Both the position numbers and the translations under genes were made by a program. The notes beneath the pieces were generated by a model. It saw only the letters and a list, made by a program, of their open reading frames with translations. It was not told the origin of the DNA and did no database searches. 64,000 bases of DNA. It comes from an uncultured Collinsella sp. (GTDB lineage Bacteria > Actinomycetota > Coriobacteriia > Coriobacteriales > Coriobacteriaceae). The stretch covers positions 1 through 64,000 of the forward strand of contig URPJ01000004.1 in the NCBI GenBank assembly GCA_900549745.1, in the 5' to 3' direction. Shown here piece after piece: positions 40,412-49,451 of the stretch. Position 1 is the first letter of the stretch. Each line of letters opens with the position of its first letter.

Positions 40412-40552
40412 GTGCATGGGAGACAGATTACTTTGCCCCAGAAGTTAAGATGTGGCGTTTCCGCAGATAAAACCGACCAAAATAAACCTGTCCCTTTTTG
40501 GTAGGTGGAGAATGGGGTAAAGTAAGTGATGGTTAACTAGAGGAGGCTTGCT

Positions 40553-40753
40553 ATGGCACCTATCGATATTGTTGTACTGGCTGTTATCGGCGTTGCGTTT
40601 GTCGCGGTATGCGTGCGCGTCTACCGCAAGGGCACCTGCGCCGACTGCGCTCAGGGTGGCGTTTGCACGGGGCATTGCTCCAACAAAAAGACGTGCGCCG
40701 CACTTAAGGGCGTAGACAAAATCGCCGAAGACTTGGGCCGCGGAATCAAGTAA
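40553..40753 (+). CDS. FeoB-associated Cys-rich membrane protein
   Basis: 66 residues: an N-terminal membrane helix (IDIVVLAVIGVAFVAVCVRVY) followed by a Cys-rich tail with CADCAQGGVCTGHC and KKTCAA. This is the family found next to feoB in Firmicutes and Coriobacteriia. ATG 40553 follows GAGGAGG. It is separated from feoB by a terminator, so it has its own or read-through expression. TTACTTTGCCCC (40428) and GGGGTAAAGTAA (40513) form an imperfect inverted repeat upstream. Confidence 0.88.
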   Translation: MAPIDIVVLAVIGVAFVAVCVRVYRKGTCADCAQGGVCTGHCSNKKTCAALKGVDKIAEDLGRGIK

Positions 40754-40766
40754 GGCCCAGACATCT

Positions 40767-40803
40767 AAGCGCCTCGCGAGCATCCGTTCGCGGGGCGCTT
40801 TGC
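40767..40803 (+). terminator. Terminator after the Cys-rich protein gene
   Basis: AAGCGCCTCGCGA pairs with TTCGCGGGGCGCTT; short T tract. Confidence 0.7.
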
Positions 40804-40857
40804 GCATTTGAGGGAGAGCGCGGCGAGTCGAAGAGTATTTTGGGGTCTCGTTAAATC

Positions 40858-40924
40858 AGTTGCGGTGAAATACGGACTGTTTTGGCTGTCAAAGGCCTTA
40901 TCTACTCCGTATTCCACCGCAACT
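40858..40924. repeat. Family 3 palindromic element, copy D1
   Basis: AGTTGCGGTGAAATACGGA (40858-40876) pairs with TCCGTATTCCACCGCAACT (40906-40924), one mismatch, followed by TTTTT. The interior CTGTTTTGGCTGTCAAA...ATCTAC is shared with D2 (49267-49333). It sits 15 bp beyond the stop of kdpE, which reads toward it. Confidence 0.8.
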
Positions 40925-40938
40925 TTTTGTGGAGTGGG

Positions 40939-41643
40939 CTAGAGACGCTGCATGCGGTACCCGACACCCATGTGCGTCTGAATCATCTTGGGGTGAGAGG
41001 GGTCTGCCTCGATCTTCTTGCGCAGGGTGCGCATGAACACGCGCAGGCTCGCCAGATCGCTGTCCCAGCTCGTGCCCCATATCTCGTGGGTGATGAAGGT
41101 GTGGGTGAGCACCTTGTCGACGTTTTTCGCCAGAAGGACGAGCAATTTGTACTCGGTTGGGGTGAGCGAGAGCTCGCGTCCGTCTTTCGTCGCGTATCCC
41201 GCGGCGTAGTCGATATGCAGCGGACCGTTGTCAAACGTGCTCGCTTCTGTCGACTCGCTCGACGCCATCGAGGAGCGCCTCAAATTCGCACGGACGCGCG
41301 CGAGCAACTCATCCACAGAAAAGGGCTTGGTGAGGTAGTCGTCTGCCCCTGCGTCAAGTGCTGCAATCTTGTCGGAATCTTCGGTGCGCGCTGAAATGAC
41401 GATAATGGGGACTGCCGACCAGCTTCGGATCTTCGTGATGACCTCGATACCGTCAATGTCGGGAAGGCCGAGGTCGAGCATGATGAGGCTGGGGCCGTGC
41501 GACACCGCATCCATGATGGCGGCCTGGCCGTTGCAAACCTTGCTCACGACATAGCCGTGGAGGTCAAGCGCGGTCGAAACGAGGTTTTGAACGGTCAGGT
41601 CATCTTCGACCAGGAGGATGCGTGGCTTAGCGGCATTATTCAT
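40939..41643 (-). CDS. kdpE: KdpE, response regulator for potassium uptake
   Basis: OmpR-family regulator of 234 residues. ATG 41643 follows GAGGAG; the reading frame extends upstream inside kdpD but has no start signal there. Phospho-acceptor Asp near 54 lies in MLDLGLPDIDG, Lys in LTKPF. The winged-helix domain ends MGVGYRMQRL. The start overlaps the kdpD stop by 8 bp, so the pair is translationally coupled. It should activate the divergent kdpFABC operon at low potassium. Confidence 0.93.
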   Translation of the reverse strand: MNNAAKPRILLVEDDLTVQNLVSTALDLHGYVVSKVCNGQAAIMDAVSHGPSLIMLDLGLPDIDGIEVITKIRSWSAVPIIVISARTEDSDKIAALDAGADDYLTKPFSVDELLARVRANLRRSSMASSESTEASTFDNGPLHIDYAAGYATKDGRELSLTPTEYKLLVLLAKNVDKVLTHTFITHEIWGTSWDSDLASLRVFMRTLRKKIEADPSHPKMIQTHMGVGYRMQRL

Positions 41644-44371
41644 GAATCTCGATCTCCTCAGCGGGCAGGGTAAAACGGAAGACGGCCCCATGGGGGTGGT
41701 TGTCGCGAACTTCGATGACGCCGCCATGCGCCTCCACGATGGAGCGGCAGAGCGACAGCCCAAGGCCGATGCTTCGACGCGAATCCACGGGCCGCGTATT
41801 GCCTGAGGTAAAGAAGCGCTCAAAGATATGAGGCTTGTCGCAGTCTGCCACACCCGGCCCATCGTCTGCGACGTCCACCACGACGAACGAGCCCTCGCGA
41901 CGTGCGCTGACGGTGACAGTCGAGTCCTCGGGCGTGTATTTGAAGGCGTTCATGATGAGATTCGTAAGCACCTGCATGATGAGATGGGCGTCGATGCGTA
42001 CCAGCAGGATGTCGTCAGTGCGCTCGATGGTGACGGCGCGTCCATGCGATGCTTGGGCGACATGGCTGAGGGCGGCCTCGATGACCTCGTCGATAAGCTC
42101 GGATGTTAAGTTGAGGCGAATGGTGCCGTCCTCGACGCGTGTGATGGCGAGGAGGTTCTCCACGGTATCGATAAGCCAGAGGGAGTCGTCGTAGATGGCA
42201 TCGGCAAGATCGCAGCGTTGTTCGAGGCTGAGCTTCTCGTCGCTCTTCCGAAGGATTGCCGCAGATCCGGATATAGCCGTGAGGGGTGTCCTCAAATCGT
42301 GGCCGATGGAGCGCAAAAGGTTGGCACGCAGCTGCTCGTTTTTCGCCAAGACCGCAGCCTCTTCGCGCTCTTGCGCCGCCCGGTCGCTTTCGAGCGCCAA
42401 GGCGCATTCACCCACGATAGATAGGACGATCGAATGCTCGAAGGCTTCGATCTCGCGCCCCTCCAGGTCGATGCCGATGACACCGAATACCTTGTCGCCG
42501 GTGCGAACCGCGAGGTAGAGACAGCGCGCCTCAGGCAGGGTCCGCGTGCTTGCGCCTGCGCGCTTGTTGTTGGTGTAGGTCCAGGTTGCAACGGCGCGCT
42601 CGTAGTCGGTGAGCAGCGACGTGGATCGGTTTTCGGTGCCAGCGGACTCATAGAGCGTCTTGCCGAGCGTGCCGTGTTCGGCGGTGTAGAAGACCACGTC
42701 GAGTTTTAGCAGTTTGATGAGTTGGTTCATGGCGACGCGGGCGCACTCCTCCGCGCTATGGGCTTGCTGCAAGAGCTGGTTCGTTTCGAGGAGTACACGT
42801 GTTTTGAATGCGTTCTCGGCGGAGGTGCGAGCGTTGTCGGCGATGCGCGCAGTTAACTCGCCGGCGACCATAGCGGTAGCGAACATGATGCCGAACGTGA
42901 CCAGATAGCTTCGGTCGTAGCTGGCGAGCGAAAACAGAGGCGTGACGAAGCAGAAGTTGTAAAGCACTACAGAAAGCACGCTCGATACGATCGTGCAGAT
43001 ACGCCCCGTCGTGGTGACGGCGGTCAGCAGGGCCGTGAGGATATAGAGGGATATGATGCTGGAATCGGCAAATCCCAGATGGCGGAAAGCCGTGCCGATC
43101 GCCGTGGCGACAAGAGAGAGGGCCAGCGTGCGAAGCACGTCTCGGCTGCTGGGCGGCTGCGGGGCGAGCGCATGGCGGCGTCCTTTGGGTCGGGAGGGCG
43201 GAGTCGACTGTTCTGGAATGATGTAAATGTCGAGGTTCGGAGCGAATGTTATGAGCTGTTCTACGAGAGATTTGCGGCCGAAGAGGGCCTGACGGACGCT
43301 GCTGCGCTCGCCCGTGCGCCCCATGACGATCTTCGAAATACCCGACAGGCGCGCGAACTCGGAGATCTGAAACGCGATGTCGTCGCCATAGACGGTTTCC
43401 ATATGTGCTCCGAGCTGCTCGGCTAGGGCGATATTGGCTGCAAGCTTGGCGCGCTCATCATCGCTCATGGCTTGCGTGCGCGGGCTCTCTACGAACAGAG
43501 CGACGAGCTCGCTGCGAAACGCTTTCGCCATGCGTGCGGCGGCACGGACGATGCGGGGATTGGTCGGCGCCGGGGAGACACAGACTAAGATACGCTCCCT
43601 GGTGTAGTAGTCACGGTTTCCCAGCACGCGTGCGGCGTCTGTGAGGTGACCGGTGCGATCGGCGCAGCGGCGCAGCGCGATTTCTCGGAGTGCGGTGAGG
43701 TTCTCGACGGTAAAAAAATGCTGTTGCGCTCGGTCGGCTTGTGCGGGACGGTAGACGAGGCCGGCGCGAAGGCGCTCAAGTAGGTCTTCGGGCTCTATGT
43801 CGACGAGCTCGACCTGGTCGGCATCATCGAAGATACGGTCGGGGATTCGTTCGCTCACGACAACGCCGGTGATGGATGCAACCATGTCGTTTAGGCTCTC
43901 GATATGCTGAACGTTCACGGTCGTATAGACGTCGATGCCCGCATGTAGAAGTTCCTCGACGTCTTGATAGCGTTTGTCGTGGCGAGACCCCGGCGCATTC
44001 GTATGGGCGAGCTCGTCGACAAGGATGAGCTGAGGGGCGCGTTCGATAGCCGCATCTAGATCGAACTCGCTGAGCGCAATGCCGTTGTGCTCGATGAGTT
44101 TACAGGGCACGTTCTCAAGCCCTTGTGCAAGATGGGCAGTTGCCGGACGTTCGTGCGGCTCGATGTATCCCGCGACGACGTCGACACCTCGCCGCTTGGC
44201 GGCGTGGGCGGCTTGAAGCATCGCATAGGTTTTGCCTGTGCCAGCAGCGTAGCCAAAGAAAATTTTGAGGTGTCCCCGGCTGGTTCGAGTGTCATCGGCG
44301 ACCCCGTCTTTCTCAATTGCCTTGAGGATGAGGTCTGGATTGACGCGAGTGTCCGATGCGTCGCGCTGCAT
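41636..44371 (-). CDS. kdpD: KdpD, potassium-responsive sensor kinase
   Basis: 911 residues from ATG 44371 after GAAAGG. The N-terminal KdpD domain has Walker A GYAAGTGKTY and DELAHTNAPGSRHDKRYQDV; a USP-like domain follows (about 220-370). Four membrane segments lie near 410-510, then a GAF-like region (about 530-640) and the kinase core with His in IGHDLRTPLTAISG. The G box is SIGLGLSLCRSIV. All expected modules are intact. Confidence 0.94.
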   Translation of the reverse strand: MQRDASDTRVNPDLILKAIEKDGVADDTRTSRGHLKIFFGYAAGTGKTYAMLQAAHAAKRRGVDVVAGYIEPHERPATAHLAQGLENVPCKLIEHNGIALSEFDLDAAIERAPQLILVDELAHTNAPGSRHDKRYQDVEELLHAGIDVYTTVNVQHIESLNDMVASITGVVVSERIPDRIFDDADQVELVDIEPEDLLERLRAGLVYRPAQADRAQQHFFTVENLTALREIALRRCADRTGHLTDAARVLGNRDYYTRERILVCVSPAPTNPRIVRAAARMAKAFRSELVALFVESPRTQAMSDDERAKLAANIALAEQLGAHMETVYGDDIAFQISEFARLSGISKIVMGRTGERSSVRQALFGRKSLVEQLITFAPNLDIYIIPEQSTPPSRPKGRRHALAPQPPSSRDVLRTLALSLVATAIGTAFRHLGFADSSIISLYILTALLTAVTTTGRICTIVSSVLSVVLYNFCFVTPLFSLASYDRSYLVTFGIMFATAMVAGELTARIADNARTSAENAFKTRVLLETNQLLQQAHSAEECARVAMNQLIKLLKLDVVFYTAEHGTLGKTLYESAGTENRSTSLLTDYERAVATWTYTNNKRAGASTRTLPEARCLYLAVRTGDKVFGVIGIDLEGREIEAFEHSIVLSIVGECALALESDRAAQEREEAAVLAKNEQLRANLLRSIGHDLRTPLTAISGSAAILRKSDEKLSLEQRCDLADAIYDDSLWLIDTVENLLAITRVEDGTIRLNLTSELIDEVIEAALSHVAQASHGRAVTIERTDDILLVRIDAHLIMQVLTNLIMNAFKYTPEDSTVTVSARREGSFVVVDVADDGPGVADCDKPHIFERFFTSGNTRPVDSRRSIGLGLSLCRSIVEAHGGVIEVRDNHPHGAVFRFTLPAEEIEIHE

Positions 44372-44483
44372 AGCGTAGCCTTTCTGAAGCGTTGTCCATG
44401 CGTGCATACGCGGTGAAGACACCACTGTATGCTCGCGAGGTCGAGTATAGGCGCACTGCAGCTGCAATAGTGCTTTCTACCTG

Positions 44484-44525
44484 CATCTTTACGGCATCTT
44501 AAGGACGTGAGCCCCGGCCCTCACG
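44484..44525 (+). promoter_or_regulatory. Divergent kdp control region: CATCTT direct repeat and hairpin
   Basis: CATCTT at 44484-44489 and 44495-44500 are 11 bp apart, the helical spacing of OmpR-family dimer sites, so a KdpE site is plausible. CGTGAG / CTCACG (44506-44511, 44520-44525) forms a small hairpin just after. No c-di-AMP riboswitch is recognisable in the 244-bp gap. Confidence 0.4.
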
Positions 44526-44615
44526 CCTCTTTAATCCCTAGAAGCGTTTACTGTCCCCAGACGCTTGCGAGGGCAGGCGTCCGAGACATCGGACCGCGTG
44601 TGAAAGGGGCGGTAA

Positions 44616-44702
44616 ATGGACATCCTCATTCCCATCATCGGAGTCGTCTGCATTGGACTTCTTATCTATTACATCTACATTCTGATGAGGAGTGATTCGT
44701 AA
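44616..44702 (+). CDS. kdpF: KdpF, small subunit of the potassium ATPase
   Basis: A 28-residue peptide consisting of one membrane helix: MDILIPIIGVVCIGLLIYYI followed by YILMRSDS. It starts at ATG 44616 behind AAAGGGG and stops 3 bp before kdpA. Size, hydrophobicity and position are those of KdpF, which stabilises the KdpABC complex. Its shortness explains why gene finders often miss it. Confidence 0.9.
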   Translation: MDILIPIIGVVCIGLLIYYIYILMRSDS

Positions 44703-44705
44703 ACT

Positions 44706-46529
44706 ATGGACGCTGCGATTCAGTACATCTTGTACTTTGCCGTACTCGTCGTCCTGGCCGTTCCGCTCGGTCGGTTCATGGCCCATATCATGGATGGTGA
44801 GCATACGTTCCTGTCGCCTGTGATTGCTCCTGTGGAGCGTGGCATCTATCGTCTGCTTCGCATCGACGCGGCAGAACAGATGGGGTGTAGGCGCTATCTG
44901 GCGAGCGTGCTGGTCTTTTCGGGGATCGGCCTCGTGACTCTTGTGGCACTCCAGGCGCTTCAGTCCTTCTTGCCAGGCAATCCCCAGCACCTGCCGGGTG
45001 TGTCATGGGACCTGTCGTTCAATACGGCTGCTTCCTTCATAACCAACACCAACTGGCAGTCCTACTCCGGTGAGACCACCCTGTCCTACCTTGTGCAGTT
45101 CATGGGTCTCACTGTGCAGAACTTCGTTTCCGCTGGCACCGGTATCGCGGTCATGTTCGCGCTGATCCGCGGCTTCCGTCAGGTCAAGGAGCAGGGTCTG
45201 GGTTCCTTCTGGGTCGACCTCACCCGCACCGTCCTGTATGTGCTCATCCCGCTGAACCTCGTGTTCGGCATCTGCCTGGCTGCCGGTGGCGTCATCTCCA
45301 ACTTCCAGCCGGCTCAGAAGGCTGAGCTCGTAGAACCCGTCGCTGTTCAGCCTAATGCAGACGGCGGCTGGAGCGTCATCGACGGCGCCCAGATTGAGGG
45401 CGACACGGTCAAGGTCGACGGCAAGGTTGTCGAGGGCGCGCGCGTGGTCACCGAGCAGTTCCTGCCCCAGGGTCCCGCGGCTCCTCAGGTCGCCATCAAG
45501 CAGTCCGGCACCAACGGCGGCGGCTTCTTCGGCGTGAACTCCGCCCATCCGTATGAGAACCCCAGTGCCTTCACCAACATCATCGAGATGACCAGCCTGC
45601 TGCTGATCCCGGCCGCCTGTTGCTTCGCCTTCGGTATCGGCGTCAAGAACACCAAGCAGGGCAAGGCCATCTTTGCCGCCATGTTCATCCTGCTGGTGAT
45701 CTTCACCGGCATCATCGCCGTCAACGAGCATGCGGGCACCCCGCAGCTGGCCGATGGCGGAGCGGTCAATATCGAGATGACCGACGGCCAGGCCGGCGGC
45801 AACATGGAGGGCAAGGAGAGCCGTTTCGGTATCGCCTCCTCTTCTACCTGGTCCGCTTTCACGACGGCTGCTTCCAACGGCTCGGTTAACTCCATGCACG
45901 ACTCCTACACCCCGCTGGGCGGTTTTGTCCAGATGCTCCAGATTGCTCTGGGCGAGGTCGTCTTCGGCGGCGTGGGCTGCGGCCTGTACGGCATGATCGG
46001 CTTCGCCATCCTCACAGTGTTCATCGCCGGCCTCATGGTCGGACGCACGCCTGAGTTCCTGGGCAAGAAGATCGAGCCGGGCGAGATGCGCTGGGCAGTT
46101 GTCCTGTGCTTGGCAACTCCGTTTGCCATTCTGGTGTGCTCGGCCATCGCCTGCATGGTGCCGGGTCTTGCCGACCAGCTCAACAATGGTGGCGCGCACG
46201 GCTTCTCCGAGGCGCTGTATGCCTTCACCTCATGCGGCGGCAACAACGGCTCGGCGTTTGCAGGCATGAACTGCAACATTCCCTGGATCAACGTCATGCT
46301 CGGCCTCGAGATGCTGTTCGCCCGCTTCATGCCCATCATCGGTACGCTGGCTATCGCCGGCTCGCTGGCCAAGAAGGGAAAGGTCGCCGAGAGCGCCGGT
46401 ACCCTGTCTACCACCAACGGCATGTTCGTATTCCTGCTCGTGTTCATCGTTCTGCTGATCGGTGCCCTGAGCTTCTTTCCGGCCCTGGCGCTTGGCCCCG
46501 TTGCCGAGTTCTTCCAGATGATTGCGTAA
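44706..46529 (+). CDS. kdpA: KdpA, potassium-translocating subunit
   Basis: 607-residue channel-like subunit of the high-affinity potassium P-type ATPase with about ten helices. The potassium-selectivity loops are visible as SYSGET, GTNGGGFFGVNSAHPYENP and SCGGNNGSAF. A longer-than-usual hydrophilic loop lies near residues 198-255. Order kdpF-A-B-C is complete and contiguous. Confidence 0.95.
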   Translation: MDAAIQYILYFAVLVVLAVPLGRFMAHIMDGEHTFLSPVIAPVERGIYRLLRIDAAEQMGCRRYLASVLVFSGIGLVTLVALQALQSFLPGNPQHLPGVSWDLSFNTAASFITNTNWQSYSGETTLSYLVQFMGLTVQNFVSAGTGIAVMFALIRGFRQVKEQGLGSFWVDLTRTVLYVLIPLNLVFGICLAAGGVISNFQPAQKAELVEPVAVQPNADGGWSVIDGAQIEGDTVKVDGKVVEGARVVTEQFLPQGPAAPQVAIKQSGTNGGGFFGVNSAHPYENPSAFTNIIEMTSLLLIPAACCFAFGIGVKNTKQGKAIFAAMFILLVIFTGIIAVNEHAGTPQLADGGAVNIEMTDGQAGGNMEGKESRFGIASSSTWSAFTTAASNGSVNSMHDSYTPLGGFVQMLQIALGEVVFGGVGCGLYGMIGFAILTVFIAGLMVGRTPEFLGKKIEPGEMRWAVVLCLATPFAILVCSAIACMVPGLADQLNNGGAHGFSEALYAFTSCGGNNGSAFAGMNCNIPWINVMLGLEMLFARFMPIIGTLAIAGSLAKKGKVAESAGTLSTTNGMFVFLLVFIVLLIGALSFFPALALGPVAEFFQMIA

Positions 46530-46545
46530 AGGAGGGCGCAGATTT

Positions 46546-48600
46546 ATGACTATGCAAAAAGACATGATGGGCCGCGCGGTCCGCGACTCGTTTGCCAAGC
46601 TGGATCCTCGCGTCCAGATTCAAAACCCGGTCATGTTCCTGGTGTGGCTTTCCGCCGTCATGACCTCCGTCCTGGCCGTCGCTTCCATTTTCGGTGTGCA
46701 GGACGCGGGTGTGCCCGCCTACTATGTGGTCGCCATCGCGGTCATCCTGTGGCTTACCGACCTGTTCTCGAACTTCGCCGAGGCGCTTGCCGAGGGCCGC
46801 GGTAAGGCCCAGGCCGATTCCCTGCGTGCGGCCAAGAAGGATGTCGAGGCCCATCGCATCGAGTCCGTTGAGGACAAGGAGCACTTCACCGTCGTTCCCG
46901 GCACCGAGCTCACGCGCGGCGACCTGGTGATCGTACGCGCCGGCGAGCAGATTCCCGGCGACGGCGACGTCATCGAGGGCGCTGCTTCCGTTGACGAGTC
47001 CGCCATCACCGGCGAGTCCGCCCCCGTGGTCCGCGAGGCCGGCGGCGACCGCTCTGCCGTTACCGGCGGTACCACGGTGCTGTCCGACTGGATCATCGTC
47101 AAGATCTCCAGTGAGCCCGGCCAGAGCTTCCTGGACAAAATGATCGCGATGGTCGAGGGTGCCGCGCGCAAGAAGACCCCTAACGAGATCGCTCTGGAGA
47201 TCTTCCTGGTGGCCCTCTCCATCGTCTTTATCCTGGTCACGCTGGCCCTGTATTGTTACTCCTGCTTCTCGGTCGGTCTTAACGACATGGACAACCCCAC
47301 GGCCGTGACCACGCTCGTGGCGCTGCTCGTGTGCCTGGCTCCTACTACCATCGGCGCCCTTCTTTCCGCCATCGGCATCGCCGGCATGAGCCGTCTGAAC
47401 GAGGCCAACGTGCTGGCCATGTCCGGCCGCGCCATCGAGGCCGCCGGCGACGTCGACATCCTCATGCTCGACAAGACCGGCACCATCACCCTGGGTAACC
47501 GCCAAGCCGCCGAGTTCATCCCGGTCGACGGCATCGATCCCGCGGAGCTGGCCGATGCCGCCCAGCTTTCCTCGCTGGCCGACGAGACCCCCGAAGGCCG
47601 TTCCATCGTCGTGCTCGCCAAGGAGCAGTTCGGTCTGCGCGGCCGCACACTCGAGGATAAGGGTATGGAGTTCATCCCCTTCACCGCGGCGACCCGCATG
47701 TCCGGTGTGAACTACGAGGGCAATGAGATCCGCAAGGGCGCTGCCGATTCCGTGCGCACCTATGTGGAGGCAGCCGGCGGCGTGTTCTCCCAGGAGTGCG
47801 ACGAGGCCGTCGAGCGCATCGCCAAGGCCGGCGGCACCCCGCTGGTCGTGACCAAGAACTGCCGCGTGCTGGGCGTTGTGTACCTCAAGGACATCATCAA
47901 GTCCGGCGTTAAGGAGAAGTTCGCCGACCTGCGCAAGATGGGCATCAAGACCATCATGGTGACGGGCGACAACCCGCTCACCGCCGCGGCAATCGCCGCC
48001 GAGGCCGGCGTTGACGACTTCCTGGCCGAGGCCACCCCTGAGGGCAAGCTCGAGAAGATCCGCGAGTTCCAGCGTGAGGGCCACCTGGTCGCCATGACCG
48101 GCGACGGCACCAACGACGCGCCGGCGCTGGCGCAGGCGGATGTCGCCGTGGCCATGAACACGGGCACCCAGGCTGCCAAGGAGGCCGGCAACATGGTCGA
48201 CCTCGACTCCAGCCCCACCAAGCTCATCGAGGTCGTGCGTATCGGCAAGCAGCTGCTCATGACCCGCGGTTCGCTCACGACCTTCTCGGTGGCCAACGAC
48301 ATGGCGAAGTACTTCGCTATCATCCCGGCCCTGTTCTCGCCGATCTACCCCGGGTTGGACGCCCTCAACATCCTCGGTCTGGCAAGCCCGCTGTCCGCGG
48401 TTCTTTCGGCCATCATCTATAACGCGCTCGTTATCGTCGCGCTGATCCCGGCCGCGCTGAAGGGCGTTAAGTACCGCGAGGTCCCGTCCGGACAGCTGCT
48501 GACCCACAACCTGCTCGTGTGGGGTCTGGGCGGCATCGTTGCCCCGTTCGTATTCATCAAGCTCATCGACATGCTGCTCGCGTTCTGCGGCATTATGTAA
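46546..48600 (+). CDS. kdpB: KdpB, ATPase subunit
   Basis: 684-residue P-type ATPase. ATG 46546 is preceded by AAAGGAGG; the in-frame ATG 46522 lies inside kdpA. Key motifs: TGES in the actuator domain, the phosphorylation site DKTGTITLGNR, KGAADSV in the nucleotide-binding domain and TGDGTNDAPALAQADV in the hinge. kdpC follows after 12 bp. Confidence 0.95.
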   Translation: MTMQKDMMGRAVRDSFAKLDPRVQIQNPVMFLVWLSAVMTSVLAVASIFGVQDAGVPAYYVVAIAVILWLTDLFSNFAEALAEGRGKAQADSLRAAKKDVEAHRIESVEDKEHFTVVPGTELTRGDLVIVRAGEQIPGDGDVIEGAASVDESAITGESAPVVREAGGDRSAVTGGTTVLSDWIIVKISSEPGQSFLDKMIAMVEGAARKKTPNEIALEIFLVALSIVFILVTLALYCYSCFSVGLNDMDNPTAVTTLVALLVCLAPTTIGALLSAIGIAGMSRLNEANVLAMSGRAIEAAGDVDILMLDKTGTITLGNRQAAEFIPVDGIDPAELADAAQLSSLADETPEGRSIVVLAKEQFGLRGRTLEDKGMEFIPFTAATRMSGVNYEGNEIRKGAADSVRTYVEAAGGVFSQECDEAVERIAKAGGTPLVVTKNCRVLGVVYLKDIIKSGVKEKFADLRKMGIKTIMVTGDNPLTAAAIAAEAGVDDFLAEATPEGKLEKIREFQREGHLVAMTGDGTNDAPALAQADVAVAMNTGTQAAKEAGNMVDLDSSPTKLIEVVRIGKQLLMTRGSLTTFSVANDMAKYFAIIPALFSPIYPGLDALNILGLASPLSAVLSAIIYNALVIVALIPAALKGVKYREVPSGQLLTHNLLVWGLGGIVAPFVFIKLIDMLLAFCGIM

Positions 48601-48612
48601 GTGGAGGTTTGT

Positions 48613-49203
48613 ATGTTCAAAGGTGTTGCATCGCGCGCACTGGGCGTGTTCGCGCTGTTTACCGTTGTCTGCGGCCTGGGCTATACGCTTGTCGTGACCG
48701 GCATTGCCCAGGTTGCGTTCCCGTATCAGGCGAACGGTTCGCTCATTACGGTCGACGGCAAGGTTGTGGGTTCCGAGCTCATCGGCCAGAACTTCGAGGA
48801 TGAGGATCACATGTGGGGCCGCATCCAGAACGTGTCAATTTTCGAAGGCGAAGATGGCGAGCTCATGGCGTATGGTGCCCCATCCAACCTGTCCCCGGCG
48901 AGTGAGGAGTATCGGCAGCTTGTGGATGCGCGCGTGAAGAAGATCCGCGCCGCCAACCCCGATGCCGATATGGACGCTGTGCCCGTCGACCTGGTGACGT
49001 GTTCCGGCTCAGGGCTCGACCCCGAGATCTCTCCCGATGCCGCCGAGTACCAGGTCCCGCGCCTGGCGAAGGCCACGGGCAAGAGTGAAGGCGAGGTTCG
49101 CGAGATCATCGCCCAGTGCACCAAGGGCCGTTTCCTCGGCGTGTTCGGCGAGCCCACGGTCAACGTGCTCAAGGTGAACCTTATGCTGGACGGCGCGCTG
49201 TAG
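48613..49203 (+). CDS. kdpC: KdpC, accessory subunit
   Basis: 196 residues, start ATG 48613 after GGAGG. One N-terminal membrane helix (about 5-30) and a periplasmic-side domain with GSELIGQNF and the SPDAAEYQVPRLAKATG block near the end. Completes the transporter. Confidence 0.93.
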   Translation: MFKGVASRALGVFALFTVVCGLGYTLVVTGIAQVAFPYQANGSLITVDGKVVGSELIGQNFEDEDHMWGRIQNVSIFEGEDGELMAYGAPSNLSPASEEYRQLVDARVKKIRAANPDADMDAVPVDLVTCSGSGLDPEISPDAAEYQVPRLAKATGKSEGEVREIIAQCTKGRFLGVFGEPTVNVLKVNLMLDGAL

Positions 49204-49266
49204 GTGAGGGAGTGGCGGATGAGGGCATGACTGACTATCTGAGCCCTCAGGTCCATCCCGCCCATC

Positions 49267-49333
49267 AGTTGCGGTGGAATACGGACTGTTTTGCCTGTCA
49301 AAAGTCTTATCTACTCCGTATTCCACCGCAACT
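49267..49333. repeat. Family 3 palindromic element, copy D2
   Basis: Perfect 19-bp arms AGTTGCGGTGGAATACGGA (49267-49285) and its complement (49315-49333), followed by six T. The interior matches D1. It lies just after kdpC, so D1 and D2 bracket the whole kdp locus and may act as terminators for both operons. Confidence 0.8.
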
Positions 49334-49451
49334 TTTTTGTGAGGGTCGGGATTGAAGGTGGGGAGTGCGAGCGAGTGCGAATGCAGCGGATACTGATACG
49401 ATAGGTACGTTAGCAACTGCCGCCGAGCGGCTCAAACGAAAGGAACCCTGT

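Noticed and set aside
44372..44615. c-di-AMP (ydaO-type) riboswitch before kdpFABC
   Set aside because: No conserved ydaO boxes; the leader is short and only a small hairpin is visible.
46444..48810. 788-codon open frame antisense to kdpB
   Set aside because: Same shadow effect; kdpB has all P-type ATPase motifs.
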